A DNA stretch of 21,113 bases from positions 1 through 21,113 of the forward strand of contig CAKPSF010000010.1 in the NCBI GenBank assembly GCA_934183305.1, in the 5' to 3' direction. This document shows, piece after piece, positions 14,087 to 21,113 of the stretch; position 1 is the stretch's first letter; each line of letters begins with the position of its first letter. Source of the DNA: an uncultured Clostridia bacterium (GTDB lineage Bacteria > Bacillota > Clostridia > TANB77 > CAG-508). Made by a program: the position numbers and the translations under genes. Below the pieces are notes generated by a model, which worked only from the letters and a program-made list of their open reading frames with translations, was not told where the DNA came from and did no database searches.

Positions 14087-15031
14087 TTATTGCATTATAT
14101 TATAAAAGTTTTCAAATACATAACCTTCACTTCTTAAATAATCTATAACATCTTTTAAAGTTTCATATGTTAATATTTTGGTTGATGCATCATGCATAAG
14201 AACCACAAGTGTTCCTTTATCTTTACTATATTTTTTTATATTATCCAATATTTTTTCTTTTGTATTTGCTCCTTCTGCATCTTTGCTTAAACAATTCCAG
14301 TCGATATATGATATATCATTTTCATTTAATATTTTGGCTGCTTCTTTTTTTATCTTGGCATATTTACCACCATAATATCCGCCAGGAAATCTAAACAAAT
14401 GTGATTTATAATCACTATTTCCAATTGCATCTTGTATACATTTTTCAGTTTTATTATATTCTCTTAAAACATTCTCAGCACTACTATATATTTTAGAATA
14501 ATTATGTGTATATCCATGATTTGCAATATAATGTCCCTCTTGATATTCTCTTTTAAGCAATTCAGGATTATTCATAACGCTTGTTCCTAATACAAAAAAT
14601 GTAGCTTTAATATTTTCCTCTTTTAATAAATCAAGTATTAGTGGAGTAACCGCGCTAGAGGGGCCATCATCAAAAGTAAGATAAGCAATTTTAGCTTTGT
14701 TGTTATATATATTCTTCATTTGCTTTTTGGCATTTTCAGAATATACTGGAAGTAAAGTTCTTTTAACATGCTCTCTTTCTTTAATATTTGTATTTTCTGC
14801 TTTAGTAGTTTCTGAATTATTACTATCCGTTGCTTCCACAACTTGATTATATTTATTCTGATTTGACATTATTTTTTCTTTTTTCTTTTTAATAATGTTA
14901 ATATTATAAATTCTTGCATAGTATATTCCCAAGATGCTAAAAAAAGCTATAAATATTACAACTAACATTACGATTAAAACTATTTTTATTTTATGTTTCT
15001 TTGGTTCAAACTCTATTATATCATATTGCAT
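14087..15031 (-). CDS. Membrane-anchored polysaccharide deacetylase (NodB domain, carbohydrate esterase 4)
   Basis: Removes N-acetyl groups from an extracellular amino-sugar polymer, most likely peptidoglycan GlcNAc or MurNAc. The short cytoplasmic start and one transmembrane helix (about 16-38) are followed by a Lys/Asn-rich linker (45-105) and a NodB domain with all five motifs: TFDDGP (119-124; base Asp121 and metal Asp122), HGYTH (172-176; metal His), RFPGG (214-218), the DWN of motif 4 (244-246) and LMHD (catalytic His280). It should therefore be active. The ribosome binding site is weak (AGAGAAG). It lies 70 bp after secF and 34 bp before fba on the same strand. A role in spore-cortex delta-lactam formation (PdaA-type) is possible, but the linker and anchor suit vegetative wall modification equally. 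Confidence 0.93.
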   Translation of the reverse strand: MQYDIIEFEPKKHKIKIVLIVMLVVIFIAFFSILGIYYARIYNINIIKKKKEKIMSNQNKYNQVVEATDSNNSETTKAENTNIKEREHVKRTLLPVYSENAKKQMKNIYNNKAKIAYLTFDDGPSSAVTPLILDLLKEENIKATFFVLGTSVMNNPELLKREYQEGHYIANHGYTHNYSKIYSSAENVLREYNKTEKCIQDAIGNSDYKSHLFRFPGGYYGGKYAKIKKEAAKILNENDISYIDWNCLSKDAEGANTKEKILDNIKKYSKDKGTLVVLMHDASTKILTYETLKDVIDYLRSEGYVFENFYNIMQ

Positions 15032-15101
15032 TTATCTAACTTCTCTTTCTAGAATTTATAGTTTTTTACAATTTGCTACAAATAAATAGTAGCTATATTT
15101 T

Positions 15102-15734
15102 TTAGTTTTTTGTACAGTTTGGTTGTACTAATAAAGTTATTATAAATAACGCAAGTGCAAATGGCATTGTTAATATTCCAAAAGGTATTCTAATTATTGC
15201 AATCAAACTAAAATATAATCCTTCAACTACTACAAGAGATAATAGCATACCTAGTACATTTTTTAATTTATTATCCGTTTTTAGGTTTTTTATAAATATA
15301 TATACTAAGGCTACTAATGTAGTTATTATAGTTGGCATTACATAAGGCACTACTAAACTGCTTATTCTTGTTTCTGGAACTTTAACCTCATATATTTCAA
15401 GTTTTTCAATTTCAATCGAATACTTTTGTGCTATTTCATTTTTAAATGATGTTAATTCTTCTTCTGTGTATTCATCAATTTTTATACAAGCAACTTGATT
15501 TAATTTTTCAAGTTCATAAAATACTATATTTCTATTGCTAAAAGTCTTATTAGCAATGTCCATTATGTCATTTTTCTCATATCCTTTTGGAATATATACT
15601 TCGATTTTTGTTCCAGCTGTGTATTCTGGAGATTTTCTAAATCCTACGGTGCTTATAACTATTATTCCAGATATTATAATTAATATTAGTAATATTATCA
15701 AAACTTTTTTATTTTTTTCTAGTAATTTCTTCAT
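15102..15734 (-). CDS. secF: SecF-like export subunit, shortened and divergent
   Basis: SecF pairs with SecD to pull secreted proteins across the membrane after SecYEG using the ion gradient. Identity rests on position directly after SecD and on plan: an N-terminal helix (about 11-31), then YTAGTKIEVYIP, a relaxed form of the SecF FTGGT motif, a small extracytoplasmic alpha/beta domain (about 40-125), and three to four further helices. The 210 residues compare with roughly 300 in standard SecF. The canonical DRIRE-type loop and its acidic membrane residue are not seen. The start at 15734 is chosen because GGAGGGAAG lies just upstream and overlaps the secD TAG stop; a longer upstream frame would overlap secD. 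Confidence 0.75.
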   Translation of the reverse strand: MKKLLEKNKKVLIILLILIIISGIIVISTVGFRKSPEYTAGTKIEVYIPKGYEKNDIMDIANKTFSNRNIVFYELEKLNQVACIKIDEYTEEELTSFKNEIAQKYSIEIEKLEIYEVKVPETRISSLVVPYVMPTIITTLVALVYIFIKNLKTDNKLKNVLGMLLSLVVVEGLYFSLIAIIRIPFGILTMPFALALFIITLLVQPNCTKN

Positions 15735-15744
15735 ATCTTCCCTC

Positions 15745-17115
15745 CTAGTTTTTCTTACATACTGAAAGTAATGGAACTGTAAATAGTAAATTTCCAAAAA
15801 CAGTAACCGTCCATCCCCAGAAGAAAACTAATCCCATTGAGCTAATTGTTGTCATGCTTGCAAATGAGAATATCATAAATAATATTAATGATATCACTAA
15901 GGCATCAATAGATTTCATATAACCACTTTTTATATTCTCAGAAAAACTTTTATCTTCCTCTTTAATACATTTCAAAATATTATTTACTAATATTGCATTT
16001 AAAACTATTAGTCCAAGCATTCCAGCAAATCCATTTAATGAAACTTCTATTTTAGTTAATCTTATAACTATTAAGAATAAAGCTATATTTGTAATAAATG
16101 TTATAACTGATAATATACCATTAACTCTATATCTAATTATAAAATAAATTGATGAGATTACACACAAAATAGCAAGTCCAATTATTATTTTGTTAATAGC
16201 TTCTTGCGGTACAATTGAATTAACATATTCTTGTGCACTTAATTTATATACAACTGGCAATTTTCCAATTGTTGAAAGCTTACTTACAACTGTATTCATA
16301 TTCATTTTAGATTGAATTGTAGAGTTAGATGTTACATTAGATAATGTTGTAATTCTTAATGTTTTTCCTGCTAGAGTATAAGAATTATATTCTAGTTCAT
16401 ATAGTTCTTCTCCATCAAATGATATTTTAAATTTATTTGTTGTATCAGTTTCGTCATCATCTTTTTCCACAGATGCATTTTTATAATTATCAAATTTATT
16501 ATATTTTTCCAATCCACTGTTGTTTAATTTTAAACTTAAATATATATCATAACTTCCATCGTCTTTAGCTGCATATGTTGTTTCTACTGCTGTAAAATCC
16601 GTATAATCAAGTATTACATCTGATGAATTTGTATCCACCAATTGTAATTTTCCTTCCATTGGTAAAAACGACTTTATATCATCTTCATATTCATCTTCAA
16701 ATGTTAAAATTATTTTGCCACTATTATTATCTAAATCTAGTCTATATTGATCAGCTTTTAAAAACTCTAACCTCTTTTTCATTATTTCAATAACTTTTTT
16801 ATAATTCTCATTATTCAAGCTTTCAGTGGAATTTACTGGTTCTTCAACTTTAGTATAATCTTTTTCATTTTCTTCTGTTATTGTTGAAGAATCGACCTTA
16901 TTTCCTTCTTTATCATAATATATAGTTTGTTTTGAATCATCAACTTCAAATTCCAATATAGTTGCTCCTTTTATATCTGAAGCAAATTTATATGTTGGTA
17001 AAATATTTTTATAAGCATTACCTGCCTTTTTAAATATTCCAACGTATCCCACCATCATTATTAATATACATATAAGTATAATAAGTATCAATTTTATTGT
17101 TTTTATCTTCTTCAC
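15745..17115 (-). CDS. secD: SecD-like protein-export subunit, divergent
   Basis: The 456-residue protein has the SecD plan: N-terminal helix (8-27), a large extracytoplasmic P1 region (about 30-300) including MEGKLQLVD and LAGKTLRITTL stretches, and five C-terminal helices from about residue 305, of which the one starting near SLNGFAGMLGLIVLNA corresponds to SecD TM4. In typical SecD this helix reads G-MAVDANV and carries an Asp needed for proton use; here no Asp is visible and the sequence runs LIVLNAILVNN. The final helices are normal in number. The start is GTG at 17115, preceded by AAGGAGG. It is coupled to secF by a 10-bp gap. SecD identity is inferred from architecture, the TM4 region and the adjacent SecF-like gene. 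Confidence 0.85.
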   Translation of the reverse strand: MKKIKTIKLILIILICILIMMVGYVGIFKKAGNAYKNILPTYKFASDIKGATILEFEVDDSKQTIYYDKEGNKVDSSTITEENEKDYTKVEEPVNSTESLNNENYKKVIEIMKKRLEFLKADQYRLDLDNNSGKIILTFEDEYEDDIKSFLPMEGKLQLVDTNSSDVILDYTDFTAVETTYAAKDDGSYDIYLSLKLNNSGLEKYNKFDNYKNASVEKDDDETDTTNKFKISFDGEELYELEYNSYTLAGKTLRITTLSNVTSNSTIQSKMNMNTVVSKLSTIGKLPVVYKLSAQEYVNSIVPQEAINKIIIGLAILCVISSIYFIIRYRVNGILSVITFITNIALFLIVIRLTKIEVSLNGFAGMLGLIVLNAILVNNILKCIKEEDKSFSENIKSGYMKSIDALVISLILFMIFSFASMTTISSMGLVFFWGWTVTVFGNLLFTVPLLSVCKKN

Positions 17116-17152
17116 TTTGTTTCCTCCTTAATATTATTTAGATAGCAATAAG

Positions 17153-17181
17153 ATTTTATATCAACAATAATATTTTTTCAA
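17153..17181 (-). promoter_or_regulatory. secD operon promoter
   Basis: On the minus strand TTGAAA (17181-17176), 17 bases, then TAAAAT (17158-17153). The overlapping TATAAA with TGA before it would be a 15-base-spaced alternative. The leader is about 30 bases. Confidence 0.7.
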
Positions 17182-17210
17182 CATTTTTATTAAAATAAAC
17201 AAAAAAAGAT

Positions 17211-17257
17211 TAAAAGAAAAAACAAAACCTATTAATTAGAATCTAATTAATAGGTTT
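17211..17257 (-). terminator. greA terminator
   Basis: A perfect 16-base inverted repeat (17225-17240 with 17242-17257), then a T-rich tract on the minus strand (TTTTGTTTTTTC). It starts seven bases past the greA stop. Confidence 0.9.
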
Positions 17258-17263
17258 ATTTAA

Positions 17264-17740
17264 CTATTTTTTTATTGACAATATTTTAAATTTAGCTATT
17301 CCTCCTGGTGTATTAGCCTCAACAACTTCATTCTTCTTAGCTCCAAGTAACGCTGCTCCAATTGGTGATTCATTAGAAATTTTTCCACTTGCTAAGTCTA
17401 CTTCAGTAGAACCAACAATTGTATATTCTAAATCTTCATCAAATTCTAAATCTTTTATTTTTACAGTATTTCCAATTTGTACTGTTTTTGTATCGATTTC
17501 TGATTCATCAATTATTCTTGCATGTCTTATTTTATTTTCTAAATCAGCTATTTTTGTTTCATTTGCTGCTTGTGCATTTTTAGCTTCATCATACTCAGAA
17601 TTTTCTGATAAATCTCCAAATCCAAGAGCTACTCTTATTCTTTCTGCAATAGCTGCTCTCTCCTCTGTTTTTAGATATTCTAATTCTTTTTCTAAGTTGT
17701 CATATCCTTCTTGAGTTAATAAGATTTCTTTTTCTTCCAT
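17264..17740 (-). CDS. greA: Transcription elongation factor GreA
   Basis: GreA enters the RNA polymerase secondary channel and stimulates cleavage of backtracked transcripts. An N-terminal coiled coil (about 5-75) carries the catalytic acidic tip GDLSENSEYDEAK (Asp43, Glu46), followed by an FKBP-like C-terminal domain (about 80-158, with SPIGAALLGAKKNE and PGG). The start is placed at the second ATG (17740), nine bases after AGGAG; the ATG three codons upstream directly abuts AGGAG and cannot use it. This gives 158 residues, the usual GreA length. It has its own consensus promoter and terminator, so it forms a single-gene unit. Confidence 0.97.
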   Translation of the reverse strand: MEEKEILLTQEGYDNLEKELEYLKTEERAAIAERIRVALGFGDLSENSEYDEAKNAQAANETKIADLENKIRHARIIDESEIDTKTVQIGNTVKIKDLEFDEDLEYTIVGSTEVDLASGKISNESPIGAALLGAKKNEVVEANTPGGIAKFKILSIKK

Positions 17741-17755
17741 AATCGTCATCTCCTA

Positions 17756-17807
17756 TTCGAATTTGTTTTCTAATGTTTTATATATTACTCTTTTTTTTCG
17801 AATTTGT
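17756..17807. repeat. Two 11-base direct repeats flanking the greA -10 region
   Basis: TTCGAATTTGT occurs at 17756-17766 and 17797-17807 (41-base period, close to four helical turns). One copy overlaps the -35 of the greA promoter and the other lies in the leader next to the ribosome binding site. The core TTCGAA is palindromic. Confidence 0.55.
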
Positions 17808-17810
17808 CAA
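17782..17810 (-). promoter_or_regulatory. greA promoter
   Basis: On the minus strand consensus TTGACA (17810-17805), 17 bases, then TAATAT (17787-17782). It begins 22 bases past the glgP stop, with no terminator recognised between them, so read-through from glgP is possible. Confidence 0.85.
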
Positions 17811-17832
17811 GCACTATATGGTAATAACAAAT

Positions 17833-20400
17833 TTATTGTGTAATCCATTTTATTAGATCTAAGTTTTCTGCATCTAATAGCATCTCATGCTTTGGCATTA
17901 CTCTAAATGTATAGCCATAATTTCCACCTGTTGTTAATTCTAATTTTGCTCTATACATATATTCTCTTGCTTCATCATTGCTATCTATTAATTCCATTGG
18001 CATTATAGTTATGTTTTCTATTGTACCATTATCAGTAATTCTTCCTGCATATACTTCAACATTTATATTTTCAACTGATATATCCGGAAGTATTACTTTG
18101 CAATTAACTTCTATTTTATTTCCTGCATCAATTGATATATTATCCAAGTTATTATATTGTTCTATTTTAATTTTATCCCAGTTTATATACATTTTGTCTT
18201 TCCATTCATTATATGATGCCACATTTGATAAATCTGTATAATATTTTTTATTTAATTCAACTAATGGCATATATAATTTATTTGTATAATCACATAACAT
18301 TCTAGATGTGCTATATCTTCCACCTGTTGAAATAATAGAATTTTTCATTATCTGTATCCATTTTTCAGAAATACCATTTTTATTTTTATCATAATAAATA
18401 GGGATTATTTTATTTTCTAATGTGTTATATATACTTGCTGAGTCAGCATTGTCTTGTATTTCGTAAGAATCATATTCATCATTTGTCCCAATTGTCCAAC
18501 CATTTTTAGAATTATATCCTTCTGCCCACCATCCATCTAGTACACTAAAATTAATAACTCCATTTACAGATGCTTTTTGACCACTTGTTCCAGATGCTTC
18601 CATTGGTCTTCTAGGATTGTTAAGCCATACATCTACACCACTTACTAAATATCTTGCAATTCCAATATTATAATTTTCTAAGATAAATACTTTTCCTTTA
18701 AACTGTGGTTTCATTGAAATTTCATAAATATATCTTATTAAATCTTGTCCTTCTTTATCAGCCGGATGTGCTTTTCCAGCAAATATTAATTGAACTGGCT
18801 TATCTGAATTATTTAGTATTTGTGTTATTCTTTCCAAGTCTCTAAATATTAATGTTGCTCTTTTATAAGTAGCAAATCTCCTTGCAAATCCTATTGTTAA
18901 TGCATTTGGATTTAATTTTGATGTAATTTCATTTATTTCTTCATAGCTTTTTCCATTACTTCTCATACTTGCTGTAACATTTTGTTTAACTAATTCTAAT
19001 AATCTTTGTTTTCTAATCATATGTTCATTCCAAAGTTCAGCATTTGGAATATTTTCAATTTTCTTCCATGTATCGTCTATTTGTATACTATCTTGCCAGT
19101 ATGGAGTTAAATATTTATTATATAATTTTTTAATATTAGGTGCAAGCCATGAACATGTATGAACTCCATTGGTTATATGTGTTATTGGAGATTCATTTGC
19201 TGCAATATTAGGCCAAACATCACCAAACAACTCTCTTGACACTGCTCCATGTAATTTACTTACTCCATTTTTCTTTCCTGCAATTTTAAGAGCAAGTATT
19301 CCCATATTAAATCCATTGTCCATACTATCATTTGGTTTCATACCTAATCTTAAGAATGTTTCTTTATCTATTCCTAGTTTAGTCCAATAACCTTTAAAAT
19401 ATTTTTCTACAAGTTCTACTGGGAATATATCATTTCCAGCTGGTACTGGTGTATGTGTTGTAAATACAGTTTGTGAAGAAGTTATATCTCTTGCAATAGA
19501 AAAAGCTACTTTCTTTTCCTTAACTATATTTTTCATAACTTCTAATAACAAGAATGATGAATGTCCTTCATTCATGTGATATACTGATGGATTTAGTTCT
19601 AAAGTTTTTAATAAATTTACTCCTCCCATACCAAGAACAATTTCTTGTTTTATTCTCATTTCTTGGTCTCCACCATATAATCTTAAAGTAATATTTCTAT
19701 AATTTTCATCTGTATTTTCTGGAATATCAGAGTCTAGCAAATATAATGTTACTCTACCAACTTTTATATTCCAAACCTTCAAATATAGATTCTGTCCAGG
19801 TAATTTTAATAATATCTTTAAATCCTCGCCATCTTTTCCTTTAACTGGGTTTATCGGCATATTCATTAAATCTATATCTTTATATATACTTTTTTGATTT
19901 CCATATCCATCTATTTTTTGGTGAAAGTATCCATTTTTATATAAAAGCCCAACCGCAACTAATGGTATTCCTAAATCACTTGCAGATTTCAAATGGTCGC
20001 CTGATAATATCCCCAATCCTCCTGAATATATTGGTACAGTTTCATCTAACCCATACTCTGCTGAAAAATATGCTATTAAATCATTTTTATTATTTGGATA
20101 TTTCTTTGAAAACCATGTGTTCTTGCTATTTATATATCCCTCAAAATCATCAACAATTTTATCATATTCTTTTAGTATTAAAGGATTTTGTACTGCCTGT
20201 TCTAATTTTTCTTGAGAAACTAATTTTAGAAATTTAACTGGATTTTTTTCTACTCTTTCCCATAAATCAATATCAATTTCTTTAAATATTTTAAGAAAAT
20301 CTGTATTCCAAGACCACCATAAATTATTAGAAATCTCTGAAAGTTTATTAATTCTACTTGGTAACTGTGGATTAACAGTTATTCTGTTAAACATATACAT
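17833..20400 (-). CDS. glgP: Alpha-glucan (glycogen/maltodextrin) phosphorylase, GT35 with DUF3417 N-terminus
   Basis: Releases glucose-1-phosphate from alpha-1,4-glucans by phosphorolysis, using pyridoxal phosphate. The 855 residues begin with the DUF3417 domain found in this subfamily (NNLWWSWN near 25-32), then the substrate site segment YSGGLGILSGDHLKSA (125-140), HMNEGHSSF (275-283), TTHTPVPAGND (314-324), RRFATYKR (507-514), and EASGTSGQKASVNG (601-614), in which Lys609 is the cofactor-binding lysine. A beta-rich C-terminal stretch of about 100 residues follows the catalytic core. GGGAGG precedes the ATG. No other glycogen gene is present; the gene has its own promoter, so mobilisation of stored glucan seems to be regulated separately. 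Confidence 0.95.
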   Translation of the reverse strand: MYMFNRITVNPQLPSRINKLSEISNNLWWSWNTDFLKIFKEIDIDLWERVEKNPVKFLKLVSQEKLEQAVQNPLILKEYDKIVDDFEGYINSKNTWFSKKYPNNKNDLIAYFSAEYGLDETVPIYSGGLGILSGDHLKSASDLGIPLVAVGLLYKNGYFHQKIDGYGNQKSIYKDIDLMNMPINPVKGKDGEDLKILLKLPGQNLYLKVWNIKVGRVTLYLLDSDIPENTDENYRNITLRLYGGDQEMRIKQEIVLGMGGVNLLKTLELNPSVYHMNEGHSSFLLLEVMKNIVKEKKVAFSIARDITSSQTVFTTHTPVPAGNDIFPVELVEKYFKGYWTKLGIDKETFLRLGMKPNDSMDNGFNMGILALKIAGKKNGVSKLHGAVSRELFGDVWPNIAANESPITHITNGVHTCSWLAPNIKKLYNKYLTPYWQDSIQIDDTWKKIENIPNAELWNEHMIRKQRLLELVKQNVTASMRSNGKSYEEINEITSKLNPNALTIGFARRFATYKRATLIFRDLERITQILNNSDKPVQLIFAGKAHPADKEGQDLIRYIYEISMKPQFKGKVFILENYNIGIARYLVSGVDVWLNNPRRPMEASGTSGQKASVNGVINFSVLDGWWAEGYNSKNGWTIGTNDEYDSYEIQDNADSASIYNTLENKIIPIYYDKNKNGISEKWIQIMKNSIISTGGRYSTSRMLCDYTNKLYMPLVELNKKYYTDLSNVASYNEWKDKMYINWDKIKIEQYNNLDNISIDAGNKIEVNCKVILPDISVENINVEVYAGRITDNGTIENITIMPMELIDSNDEAREYMYRAKLELTTGGNYGYTFRVMPKHEMLLDAENLDLIKWITQ

Positions 20401-20456
20401 TATATATTTCCTCCCTTGTGTTTTTCCATAAAATTCATTTGTAATTTAACATCTTT

Positions 20457-20485
20457 ATTATCTATTAAAACAATTAAAATGTCAA
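20457..20485 (-). promoter_or_regulatory. glgP promoter
   Basis: On the minus strand consensus TTGACA (20485-20480), 17 bases, then GATAAT (20462-20457), giving a leader of about 50 bases before the ATG at 20400. No catabolite-repression site of clear quality was seen. Confidence 0.75.
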
Positions 20486-20518
20486 ATATTTTCGATACAA
20501 TTTTATATATTTTTTCAC

Positions 20519-21113
20519 TTAATTTAATTTATATGTTTCAGACTCTTCTTCTAATATTGATATTCTGCTTTCTAAATCATTTATTACTATTCTCTCATAA
20601 TCATTTATGCCTTTAAAATTTAAGTTGTCAAATTTTATAATTATATCCCTCATATCTTTAATTTTATCATTTAACTCTCTAAAATTTGAATCAACTTTTC
20701 TCTCTAGTCTTTCAAATTTATTTCTAACATATTCAAAATGTAGCTTTTCTACTTTATCAGATACATTTAGGTTCTCAATTAATTTATCAATTTTCAAATT
20801 ATGATCAATAATCCTTTTGAAATTAAACTCTTGTCCATCTTCTAATCTTTCTAATTTTAGACTATGTTCTTGTTGTACTTTCTCTAAATTCTCTAGTTTT
20901 GCTGTGTGTTCTTGTTGTACTTTCTCTAAATTTTCTAATTTTGCTGTATGTTCTTGTTGTACTTTCTCTAAATTTTCTAATTTTGCTGTATGTTCTTGTT
21001 GTACTTTCTCTAAATTTTCTAGTTTTGTTGTATGTTCTTGTTGCACTTTCTCTAAATTTTCTAATTTTGCTGTGTGTGCTTGTTGCACTTTCTCTAAATT
21101 TTCTAATTTTGCT
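20519..21113 (-). CDS. Coiled-coil protein with 14-residue tandem repeats, N-terminus outside the window
   Basis: The frame is open to the right edge, so the true start is outside. Visible are six near-identical units of the form KLENLEKVQQEHTA (residue changes only Glu/Ala, Ala/Thr), a degenerate seventh (KLERLEDGQEF), then a non-repetitive, charged helical region (RIIDHNLKIDKLIENL, RNKFERLERKVDSNF, DLESRISILEEESE). Fourteen residues equal two heptads, with Leu at the core positions, so a long rod-like oligomer is predicted. I do not recognise a family. No membrane segment is visible in this part. No terminator was recognised before the glgP promoter 34 bases downstream. Confidence 0.85.
   Translation of the reverse strand, partial: AKLENLEKVQQAHTAKLENLEKVQQEHTTKLENLEKVQQEHTAKLENLEKVQQEHTAKLENLEKVQQEHTAKLENLEKVQQEHSLKLERLEDGQEFNFKRIIDHNLKIDKLIENLNVSDKVEKLHFEYVRNKFERLERKVDSNFRELNDKIKDMRDIIIKFDNLNFKGINDYERIVINDLESRISILEEESETYKLN
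20869..21113. repeat. 42-base tandem repeat, six copies, reaching the window edge
   Basis: The 20-base core from CTTGTTG through TTTCTCTAAA recurs at 20869, 20911, 20953, 20995, 21037 and 21079, exactly 42 bases apart, with one to a few differences per copy. The period is a multiple of three, so copy changes keep the reading frame. Confidence 0.95.

Noticed and set aside
15735..15797. Upstream extension of secF overlapping secD.
   Set aside because: No ribosome site; the extension reads out-of-frame secD sequence, and the start at 15734 has GGAGGG just upstream.
17741..17749. First ATG of greA as the start.
   Set aside because: AGGAG directly abuts it with zero spacing; the second ATG has proper spacing and gives the standard 158-residue length.
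20869..21113. CRISPR array.
   Set aside because: The 42-base units are contiguous with no unique spacers and encode a regular coiled coil.

Overview
The window looks like chromosome from a low-GC, probably gut-associated Clostridia-type Firmicute. The evidence is very high A+T content, strong AGGAGG-type ribosome binding sites before nearly every gene, a GerQ/CwlJ spore pair, class II aldolase, the DUF3417-type (short) alpha-glucan phosphorylase, and a RlmD-like rRNA methyltransferase with four Fe-S cysteines. All 18 readable stop codons are TAA or TAG. Sequence alone does not fix the species.

Layout from left to right. (1) 1-216: a sigma-A promoter with phased A-tracts and a leader resembling rRNA-operon leaders, reading leftward out of the window; an rrn operon probably lies just beyond position 1. 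(2) 217-4339, minus strand: lepA, rlmB and an unrecognised membrane-anchored protein form one tight operon. (3) 4423-4930, plus strand: an unrecognised 109-aa gene with its own promoter (divergent from lepA), a hairpin terminator and a 14-bp inverted repeat enclosing it. (4) 4943-8807, minus: uvrB, then a decayed ABC transporter (ATPase fused to an FtsX permease) broken by three internal deletions. (5) 8885-10490: an RlmCD/RumA-type rRNA methyltransferase and tRNA-Leu(UAG). (6) 10530-11406: the gerQ-cwlJ spore-germination pair, with cwlJ frameshifted just after its catalytic Glu. (7) 11472-12945, plus: two small exported proteins with C-terminal membrane anchors, then smpB. (8) 12950-13120: a chain of four hairpins in a convergent intergenic region. 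(9) 13123-17181, minus: secD, a shortened secF, a membrane-anchored polysaccharide deacetylase and fructose-bisphosphate aldolase. (10) 17264-20485: greA and glgP, each with its own promoter. (11) 20519 to the right edge: a coiled-coil protein with near-identical 14-residue repeats, truncated by the window.

Most genes are housekeeping: translation (LepA, SmpB, tRNA, two rRNA methyltransferases), transcript elongation (GreA), DNA repair (UvrB), secretion (SecDF) and carbon metabolism (aldolase, glycogen phosphorylase). The unusual parts are the two broken genes, the divergent SecDF pair, the enclosed 109-aa gene, the two small anchored proteins, the hairpin chain after smpB, and a promoter set in which TGT precedes the -10 box in 8 of 11 cases. 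I found no CRISPR array, no transposase, and no clearly new multi-gene defence or metabolic system.
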